A stretch of 64,000 nucleotides of DNA, taken from assembly GCA_900708905.1 (NCBI GenBank), contig CAADRB010000020.1:2116550-2180549 (forward strand). The letters are read 5' to 3'. The position numbers and the translations under genes were made by a program. The stretch is from Hymenolepis diminuta. Lineage: Eukaryota > Platyhelminthes > Cestoda > Cyclophyllidea > Hymenolepididae. Below the pieces are notes generated by a model. That model had not been told where the DNA came from. It was given only the letters and a program-made list of their open reading frames with translations, and ran no database searches. The first letter of the stretch is position 1. Each line of letters begins with the position of its first letter. Below are positions 53,301 through 61,025 of the stretch, piece by piece.

Positions 53301-56300
53301 GGGTTGAAAAGCATTCAAACATCATTTTTGTACGTTGATGCGTTTGGATTCCTATTATTTCAGTATGAACAGGAGTTTCATAATCGGTTCAACCACGCAC
53401 AGCTTCTTTTATGGAACAAATTTTTCATAATAAAACCTCTTTTTAAACATTTTTCCTCCCTTGAGAATTTCCAGACAATTAGAGTTTTGGATAATAAAAT
53501 GTACCCTAGAGAAATCATGTAAGCAATGAATTTTCAAACAAACTGTTTAATGACATATGGTTACAACAACAAGGCAGAATCCCAACCCAACCGAGTCACA
53601 TGTGCTTGCACAGATAAAACTGCGTTAGTGAGAAGGTGGGAGTGAGAAATTAACAAGTGTGTTTGCGTTTAACGAAAGGCGATATACGTCAAAGTTCTTT
53701 GCTGACACCATAAAACTGATTCGAAATATTTGATCGTTATCGTTGTAATATGAAAGCTCTAAACATAAAGGCAGAGTCTGAATTTTGTGAAAACAAAAAA
53801 TCGATGGTACAAATGTTTTTTTTTAAGTCAACACGCGCTTCTTTAGTACTTGTGTAATGAACTAGGACGACCAATCGAATAATTTTCTTCTTAAAAGTCT
53901 TAAAATCGACCAATAGATTTCAGGATAGAGGAAACGTATGAAGCTAATGCTCTCTGAATATTTACGAACTTTACTATCATAAGATAGTAAGGGACGAGGA
54001 TGGGGACAGACCATTTTTAAGGATAGAACGGAGAGCATACATCAATTTCCTAACTGAAAAACTGAAAATGTAACTAATATGCAAGGTAAAGCTTAATGTA
54101 AAAGAATAGGATTATTTGAAAATCGATGAAATCGCCAAGAGATGAGTAGTAGATAGAACGAAATAAAGGTGGTAAAAATGGATGAAACAGATAAACAGCA
54201 ACAAGGACACTTTGTAGTCAGCATTCATTTTACTACACGCTTCTAAACTTGGAGGGAAGGTAAGGAGAATTTGGTCTATGAAGCTTGAGGTATTCACTTG
54301 ATCATTACTCACGTTTTAAAATTCCATTAAAATTTTTGGAAAACTGTTAAGGTCACCCAAATGATTCCTTTAAGTTACCTCATTGGTTCCTATTTCCGGT
54401 CACTGGAAAATTTAAAGTAAAACATCACCTTTAAATTATCCAAATAATTTATTGGAAACAATGTCTTCAATTCGCGTAGAACTTAATTTATTCTTCTCCA
54501 AATTTTAAAATATTCGCCAATGAGATTTCATTGTCTAAAGTTGTAAAACTTGTTCTCATGACATATTTATTGTCCACTTCAATGCGATGCCGAGATGATA
54601 ACTATTTATGTGGACGCAATCGAATTTCATCAGAACTAATGACATAGCCCACCTGTCGTCTATTAGATTGAGAACAGTGGAAGATAAAAGACTTGAAGGT
54701 TCAGTTATAATTTTCCTAATTTCTTATGTAGAGTTAAAGAATCTCATTGGTGTAAAATCCTAAAATCTGCGATAAATGTGACAGAATGAGTCCGAAATAA
54801 ATTTTTTATTAACGAATTTTTTACATTGCGTTTGATGTAGAGAGAAGGAAGTCATACTGTAGCCGCTCTGATAAATAGCTACACATTTTATTTACCCTCT
54901 TGTTGACCAGAATTAGCCAAAGAAGCTAGATATTCAAAGTAAGTGAGCATATGAGCATCGATCTCATGAAATGTGGCATGGCGAACATATGCGTTGACCA
55001 CAGTGCCATTGTCAAGCACTTCTATTCTATTTATCTTCTTCAATATATACATTTTCTTCATTGGGATTGAAATAAGCATAAAGCCGAAAAATCGTAGATT
55101 CAGAGAGAAAATATTTCAAATCTATTATTGTGCCAGTGATTTTAAAATGAATTTAAATCATTTATTGCTCTGTTAAAGAATGAGAATTCTTCAATGGCAT
55201 GAGTTTCGATTTGCTATTTACAACTCTTCCCAAGTTAATTACTGAAATTTACTTTTGTTCATCATATTATTGTACTGGTTAGGATGAAAAGGAAAGTTTT
55301 TGAACATACGAATTATTCAGAAACACTGTTATAATGAAATGGGTAATCGGTAATGGGTAAGTAAGTGGTTGAAGATTTATTCCTCGATAGCAAATTATTA
55401 CGCAGTTTTTAGCATCAATTACAAACTTCAATACAAAAGTACTATTCAAATATTTATACCGGAAAGAGCAACACCGTAAATATTTATATGTTCATTTATC
55501 CAGTAATCAACAAAAATTAGTAAGAACCGTTGTTCAGTCACTACTACCGATTTTTCTTCTGCCTAGCGAAGTTTGCAATACGACATCCTTTGAATTTGAA
55601 GCTATTCATCGATTTTTCCTCGTTTTGCCTGATTCTATCACGTGAAGCCTCATTCCGCAACTTAGTCACATGTTCACTTTTCCAGCCAGGAGACAGATGT
55701 ATTTTCCTTCTTTTCTTTTAAAAATATTCTGTCACCATCTCTGTTCTTTTTCAATTTTGTAGTACAAAAATTGGAAAAGTTGGTAAGACGCCATAAAGGG
55801 AAAGTTTTCTAAGCCCTAAATTGACGTCTCCTAATCTCGATCATTTTTAAAACAGAATGATCAAATATTTGACGATTTAATCTCTTGAGAAACTACATGA
55901 TCTAGCGTCAAAATGCCAACTCATACACAAGCATAAATGTGACTTACAGTATCATGATAATCTTCAACCAGATGGACTTGCCAAAGCGGTCGGTCAAGAG
56001 GAAGTCCAACAGCAGCTAACTGGCCCACCAACATCTCAACAGGATCCTTGTCTGATTCCACCATGCCTTCCTCTTCTGGGGGTCGTTTATTTGGTGAAAG
56101 ACGTCGTCCGTAGCTTGGTCGATTCTGTCCGACGAGATAAGCTGGTACAACATGTTCGTCGATATTAACCGATGCACATCTAGAGAAGAAAACAATCGTT
56201 TGGTTGAAATTAAATAAAGTAATTTATTATCATTAAAGCGAAAATATTATGCAAAATATTGCCTCTTAGAATGAATTTCAGTATGTCTCTACAATAGATA

Positions 56301-59300
56301 TTTGTTGGCATATTCATAATCAATGTGCAAATTTCTCGGCTTATTCTTTGACTTTTCCCCATCCACACCACCAACCATAATTCTTCTCTCTAGAGACCGA
56401 GAAAAGAAAAAGCGCGAATTTGGAAGTAAATAGTTCTTAGAACCTCTTAGCGCTATTACATTTGTTTATTATAATTTCATGGCTGTGAAAATATCAACTC
56501 AACGTGTGTTGGATGAAATAGAATTATAACCGAGAAACAAATAGAAAAAAACCATTCAAGTACTGAGTATCGGAGGAAGTTGGATGCTGATCAAATAGAC
56601 CTAAATTTAGTCTTTAACCAATTTCGAGCAAAAACCTTCAAAATGACAAGGTTTAATCGGAAAACACTCAGTTTTCGCTTTTTTATAAGAAATGTTTAGT
56701 TTTGAACAGTTGTCATTTTTCGAAAGAACTTTACGATCAAATGCAAACTAACTAAAATGTTTAATCACTAAAACGATAGAGGAAGGATTAATTGAATGTT
56801 TATGCAAGACTTTTAGGGTATAAGCTGTGGGAACGTTTGTCCAAATCTCTTTAAAAAATTTATAGTTGAAAATGCTTAAACATGGGTTAAAGTGTGTCCG
56901 AGTGCGACCTTGAGGTCAAATGTATTAATCAGCTATGGTGCTTTTAAAGTGTTTTTTAAAAGCAGACAAACGCAAAAGTTATTTTTTAAGAAATCTCAAC
57001 TTCGTTATTGTCGTACCTGAAAATTTGTTTACTTAGAAACAAATCTGAAGCTCAGTAGTCTCAATCAGTCAATCTTCATATCAAGACCATAAAAATATAC
57101 ATGAAATTTATTAACTTTCCAGTCATCTCCACACTGCTCTGCTACTTCACCTAACATTTTGGGTATTTTATTTTTTCTTTCTGGAAGGGCACTAACAGAT
57201 GGTAAAAGCTGAAGTGATTTCAACGTAGTAGAGCTCAAGAGAGTTCACTCTAGGTAAACGCTGGTATTAACAAACTCTAACCATTATATAATTAAGCCAG
57301 CATATTGTCTTTAGGTTCTGTTTAACTTATATTCCAGTATTCGGCTGATTAAGAAGTTTCCAGCAATTAACCGCAACTTAAATAATACTGAAGTTTGTTG
57401 CGATCAGAGTCTAGTTTTGTTATCTGATGTTAGCACACCAAGTATCATTATATGAATCGACAGTTATAATGTTATGATTGTAAGTAACTGGATTTTAAAC
57501 CTGCTAAGCCAGTAGGGCCTTACCTTGCGAATAAGTTTCCTTCCGGCGATAAGGCAATAAAACTTTCCCAACCAGGGAACGAAATGATTATTACTGTTAT
57601 TAATCGTGATAAAGTAGAAGTTAATCATATTCAGCCATGGGAAAGTATTTAGACATGGGAAAAATGTAATGTCTTTCAAATAAGGAGTAAAAGAGAGGAA
57701 AGTAAAAAGAAAGGATTGTTTAACGTGGTTTGAATTTCAGATTCATTTGATTGCGTAGCTGATTTATGCCATAGGGCCTCAAAGTTGGAACTTTTGAAAT
57801 TGATCCATAGATTTCCTTGAGTGCTGGTTCACTTCAACAGTATTCAGAATTGATTAAATAGAGCTTAGTCATGTTCCTTCTGACAACCAAGTGGCTGCTA
57901 GCGAATATTAAAATAGATCATTTCAAAATAGCATGGCTTAAACAAGTTTGCTGAAAGTTTAACATATTCTACTGTTATTTCATATTTAAAAAATCTGGCG
58001 CTGTAAAGATAGGAGAGGTGCCACCACCCAATCTTTTAAACATGGTCGATTTGGGTGTGCGATTTCTTCTGCAACCTGAATTAGATGTGAAATGCGCTAT
58101 TACAAAAATGCAATGAACACAAAACCTTGTCCCTGAAAACTAATATTCATAAGCTTACACACCCACCTTGAAAGCTAGGCTGCAATCAACTTTCTCAAAA
58201 GTCTATTTTTAAGGAAAAAGAATTAGGTAGAAATATTAGTTTCAAGACAGAAATTCCCCAAAATACTTTTATCCAACACTCAGTAAATATTACTTTCAAA
58301 GCCATGAACTCTCTGTCCGATATCAATACGATTTTTTGTTCAAATGGACTAAATAAATAGTTTTAGATCATATAATGCTGAGTGCTAATTGCATTAAATT
58401 AAGATCGTGATAAATAAAAATAAGGATATGAGTTCAGTAACAGAGAGGGAGGACCGCCGATATCTTTGCTAATCTTCATAAAATATTTCCGGTTAACAAT
58501 TTATTCAGCAACAAATTTAACTCAGTATCTCAAAGCGACTTTTTAAGAGATAAATTTGTGCGGACTACACACGCACACACATATATATATATATATATAT
58601 CAACACAAGATCATTCGTTTTTTGAATATTCGGCGGAATGCATTTTTAAAGTTAGCCTGCCATCATTTGGCCTCTCTGTTTGATGAAATTTAAATAATCT
58701 GCTGATAATTGCGTCAAAGAGAAGATGTGGGAAAGGAAATAGATAGTCGGTTTTTTCTACATATCGGAGAAGGTTTTTCCATTTCTTGGTGTCTCCCTTT
58801 CCGCAAGACCTTGATTTGAAGTATTTGAAGGCGTTAAGGTTGAATGGAGCTTATTTTGAAGGATTTATATGTGGGTATCGTAAAATGTAGATTTTGATTT
58901 ATTAATATTTACAAAACGGTCTAATTTGTTTAAAAGCAAGAGAAACTAAAACTTTCCAAGTTTAAATGATCAAACGGTGGTGCCCTGTCTTCCTGTTTTC
59001 ATAGCTGCGAAGCGGTTAATTATTAAAAGCACAGATGGAAAATCAAGTAATTTAACTAATTTTTAATATTTTTAACAGAAGGCATATTTTGCACCTTTCA
59101 GCAGTTCCAGAACTAATGTTTCATTAACTGTGGTTTTAAAGGTGACAAATGCTTTTTCTCCTATTTTGCCTCCATAATTGTACCTTTAAGGGAAATCTTG
59201 ATAGAATATCTCATATAATACGAGATTCACACATTAATTACTGTGCCTAATATTTATAGTTCCAGAATTTTAGAATCATATAATATAGTTTAAATGATAA

Positions 59301-61025
59301 AATAACATTTTCTTGCTCTGTAATTGCAAGTTAAGTTGAACAGTTCACAAGATTCACAGTAACCTCAATTCAAGTGTTGGGTTGGATATATAGAAAGTAA
59401 ATTAAAAGAATTTTAAATTTGTCAAAATAAAAAAGCTTTTAGCCATAAAATTTCACTCTGATTAACTCCAGAGGATCAGCATTTAAAATGGAAAATCAGC
59501 ATAAAAATAAAGGAACAGTTTGGTTTTTATCTTTAAAGTAGAAAGATATTAAACACAAAAATTTAAAAAAGTACTGCTTCACAAAATACTTTTTTTCGTT
59601 TGATTAATTAGGATTTATGTCCATTGAAATCTAGTGAGCTCTAATGTGTTAAAACCATTGGTAGGTTATTTTTTATCAGAAAAGATGAATTGATCAAAAT
59701 GCCTTGAAGAGCCATTCAATTCAATCTTCCGACAAATAGGTGGATAAAAACTTGCAAGATAACTAGAGATCAAATCTTGTGAACCATGCGCATAAAGTCA
59801 AAATTACTCAACTTACTGAATCCATTAATCAATAGGCATTTTACCGTTCCAATTGTTACGATGCTTTCTCGAGCATGATAATTGTAAATTTTTTTATTTT
59901 TAATACGAAAATGGCAACTGAACATGATGCCATTGGATTTATTCATATAATTTTAATAAGCTATATGGTGAATATATCATGTCCAATTTGTGAAAGTCTA
60001 AATATTAGGCGAGCTAACTTTTCACTTTAAAAGTATTGCTTTCAGCGACTGGAGTAATTGTTTAAACTTATTTATTAACCCACTTGTTCATTACCGCTGA
60101 ACTGATTTAAATAAGTGTTAAATTTATGGTAAAGTGTGCTAGAAGCATAATAAATACATATTGAAAAATGAGATTTGTCCATTTAGTAGATCAAATCCGA
60201 ATTTTCTCCCATTGTGCAAAAACTGGATGATTCCCAGTCGAAAAATTAGGCCAGCAACCCCAAAAATATTTTGTTTAAAAGTACACTTCCTTCATGCGGA
60301 AAAATTATCGCCAATCCTCTCATCCAGTAAGTAGTTATGTCTTCAGTTTAAATGAGCAAATAGGATTTGAACTAACCTCTGCCAGGCATATCCAGTCGGT
60401 AAGGGCACTACAGTCTGTTGAAGTCGTTCAGCAAACCACCTTTCCATGCCCTTAGATCCACAATTTCTCCGTTGATGAGTGCTATTTGGTGTGGGTGGAG
60501 CTGAGAAAATCCGCCTGACTAGAAGCTTCTTCAGTGCTGCGATCTTTATCCCCGGGGCACCAAGATAGATAACTACCACAATATTCCTTCCAGCATCTTC
60601 GCCATGAAGGTAATGGAGTGAGAGGGAAGACAGGGTTTCAACTAAACTAGATCGTCTATGTTGGGCAAGAAGAAGGCCAATTTGTCGAATGCAATAGGAT
60701 ATACAGAAAGCAGGGAGAAGGAGAATTAAAAAAGTAGTCCCAGCTATGTAGGAAACTATGAGGAGGCTGGAGTGGAAGACACATATGGTGACACGAAAGA
60801 CATCCTGACGAAGATTTGAGGTGTTCGCGGGAAGAGCTTGTGAGGAGGAGAGAATCTTACCACCCCCTCCAGCTTGAGAGTGAGATGAGGCAGAAGAAGA
60901 TGGTGCGGAAGTCTCTTGATGAGATTTATGTTCGTCGATAAGACGAGGCCGGTGAATTGGTCGAGGTGGAGGCTCTCCACGAGAATTTCGCTTCTGAGCT
61001 GGCGCTTTCACTGAGTGGGAACGGA
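29366..61025 (-). CDS. WS/DGAT (WSD1)-like acyltransferase relative, membrane-anchored, 5' end missing (9 exons seen)
   Basis: Exons in order: 61025-60377, 56179-55948, 46592-46190, 39501-39056, 35413-34924, 32677-32232, 32157-31921, 29863-29555, 29446-29366. All phases agree, giving 1,096 residues plus an unseen start. A proline/serine-rich lead precedes one long or two close membrane helices (about residues 75-120). Family motifs follow: NIDEHVV, then LPLDRPLWQVHLVED (PLW at 280-282), SLIVFRVHSAITDDAQSLVE at the HHxxxDG position, and LPLDKL..LSEISMSLLSGALRAY at the ND block. The C-terminal half (DUF1298-type) ends with LTVGVTANCQ. The last two exons are a Lys/Arg/Ser-rich tail. WS/DGAT enzymes esterify fatty acyl-CoA to alcohols or diacylglycerol; here the catalytic second His is Ser and ND is SE, so activity is doubtful. 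Exon 61025 begins at an acceptor (CGTTTTAG) with no upstream ATG in frame. The protein might alternatively end at the stop at 31888 if the GTGCGT donor is not used. Confidence 0.82.
29864..31920 (-). other. Intron 7 of the acyltransferase-like gene
   Basis: 2.1 kb, AT-rich. One plus-strand ORF (30830-31036) has no domain. Nothing else supported. Confidence 0.5.
31888..32157 (-). other. Exon 7 with two possible ends
   Basis: Reading through the GTGCGT donor after 31921 reaches a stop at 31888, ten residues later. Using the donor joins phase 0 to 29863 and adds the basic tail. The same GTGCGT donor ends exon 5, which supports its use. Confidence 0.5.
33235..33545. repeat. Dispersed repeat family R1, copy 1
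   Basis: By eye it is collinear with 41650-41945: shared CTACTACAATTTTC, AATCTCAAGGA.TGAAG, ACAAAGAA, CCGAATTGTATCT or CCAAATTGTATCT, and finally AAATGGACTAA. Non-coding and strongly diverged. Confidence 0.6.
33855..34010. repeat. Dispersed repeat R3, copy 1 (B-box-bearing)
   Basis: GGGGTCGAATCCTGACATCT and flanks align with 45810-45960 (AGGTCAAATCCTGAAATTT). The GGTCGAATCC core resembles a polymerase III B box, so this may be a decayed tRNA-type SINE. Confidence 0.5.
34610..34770. repeat. Dispersed repeat R4, copy 2
   Basis: GAGGGCGGTGGCCATTGTGG and the following CTTCCTCTCACCTTTGTACT match 16041-16200 with substitutions. Lies in intron 5 of the acyltransferase-like gene. Confidence 0.5.
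35414..39055 (-). other. Intron 4 of the acyltransferase-like gene
   Basis: 3.6 kb, very AT-rich, holding one diverged repeat (38370-38480). The minus ORF 35355-35627 overlaps the exon-5 acceptor and is not supported as coding. Confidence 0.5.
38370..38480. repeat. Dispersed repeat (ATTCTGC family), copy 3
   Basis: CTTATGGAGAACTCGCATTC aligns with 19737, and ATCAACGTCTCTAAACGTGC through ACATTAACTGG aligns with 7290-7330. Confidence 0.5.
40102..40503 (-). other. Intronic ORF of 133 codons, hydrophobic
   Basis: Open from the ATG at 40503. Two hydrophobic stretches are visible (FLFSSSIIFFISNPI and PYIILFIFSFVCICN). No family recognised. In AT-rich DNA T-runs give hydrophobic translations by chance, and about one ORF of this length is not surprising in 64 kb. 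Confidence 0.15.
41650..41945. repeat. Dispersed repeat family R1, copy 2
   Basis: The best match to copy 1 at 33235-33545, in the same order and orientation. The core AAAAATCTCAAGGAATGAAG lies near 41795. Confidence 0.6.
42035..42090. repeat. Dispersed repeat family R2, copy 1
   Basis: CCACCCAATCTTTTAAGCTT then GATCAATCCGAATTTTTTCC matches 58016-58060 and, in its second half, 60185-60230. Confidence 0.5.
45810..45960. repeat. Dispersed repeat R3, copy 2
   Basis: AATCTAGAGGTCAAATCCTG with flanks collinear to copy 1 at 33855-34010. Confidence 0.5.
47015..47205. repeat. Dispersed repeat family R1, copy 3
   Basis: TTCTCAAAATGTTAAGGAAT, ATTGAAAGCTATGTACCCT and GGTTAAATGAACTAA align with the other R1 copies. 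Confidence 0.45.
51901..52271 (-). CDS. Candidate 3' exons of an unidentified intronic gene
   Basis: Two exons read well: 52271-52213 and 52158-51901, separated by a 54-bp intron (GTATCC donor, TTATTCAAG acceptor) in phase 0. The first encodes MKDLKEENDKSRVDKEIPK; the second runs 85 codons to a stop and includes KVRLLSFAECEWLLGRLEYG and ILDMDAFKWCLKKRTVRI. The upstream acceptor (TTCTAGAG) accepts phase 1, which fits the donor after 54896. I recognise no family. It may be a gene nested in intron 2 of the acyltransferase-like gene, or an alternative 3' end of that gene. Length and residue mix argue against chance, but there is no homology support. Confidence 0.4.
54896..55037 (-). other. Candidate exon upstream of 51901-52271
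   Basis: Open frame ending at a GTAAAT donor in phase 1, containing NGTVVNAYVRHATFHEIDAH and then a hydrophobic/aromatic stretch. It splices in frame to 52271. Its own 5' boundary is unclear: AAG acceptors near 55038 are weak. It could belong to a nested gene. Confidence 0.35.
57524..57628 (-). other. Candidate exon with strong donor
   Basis: ATG at 57628, 35 codons, then a strong GTAAGG donor in phase 0. It encodes HFVPWLGKFYCLIAGRKLIR near its end. It would fit in phase to the candidate exon at 55037, but acyltransferase exon 56179-55948 lies between them on the same strand, which makes a simple nested gene awkward. Confidence 0.2.
58016..58060. repeat. Dispersed repeat family R2, copy 2
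   Basis: CCACCCAATCTTTTAAACATGGTCGATTTG aligned by eye with 42035-42090. Confidence 0.45.
58210..58355. repeat. Dispersed repeat family R1, copy 4
   Basis: Ends with TTTGTTCAAATGGACTAAAT, matching the 3' part of the other R1 copies; the 5' part is weaker. Confidence 0.45.
58567..58600. repeat. Compound (CA)n(TA)n microsatellite
   Basis: ACACACGCACACACA followed by about ten TA units. Confidence 0.9.
60185..60230. repeat. Dispersed repeat family R2, copy 3 (partial)
   Basis: GATCAAATCCGAATTTTCTC..ATTGTGCAAAAACTGGA matches the second half of 42035-42090. Confidence 0.4.

Larger units (their letters stand above)
46593..55947 (-). other. Intron 2 of the acyltransferase-like gene (9.4 kb)
   Basis: The largest intron. 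It holds repeat R1 copy 3 (47015-47205) and candidate coding exons at 51901-52271 and 54896-55037. ORFs on both strands around 51225-51884 have no consistent coding signal. Confidence 0.6.
56180..60376 (-). other. Intron 1 (of those seen) of the acyltransferase-like gene
   Basis: 4.2 kb with repeat copies at 58016-58060, 58210-58355 and 60185-60230, a CA/TA microsatellite and one exon-like ORF (57524-57628). Confidence 0.55.
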
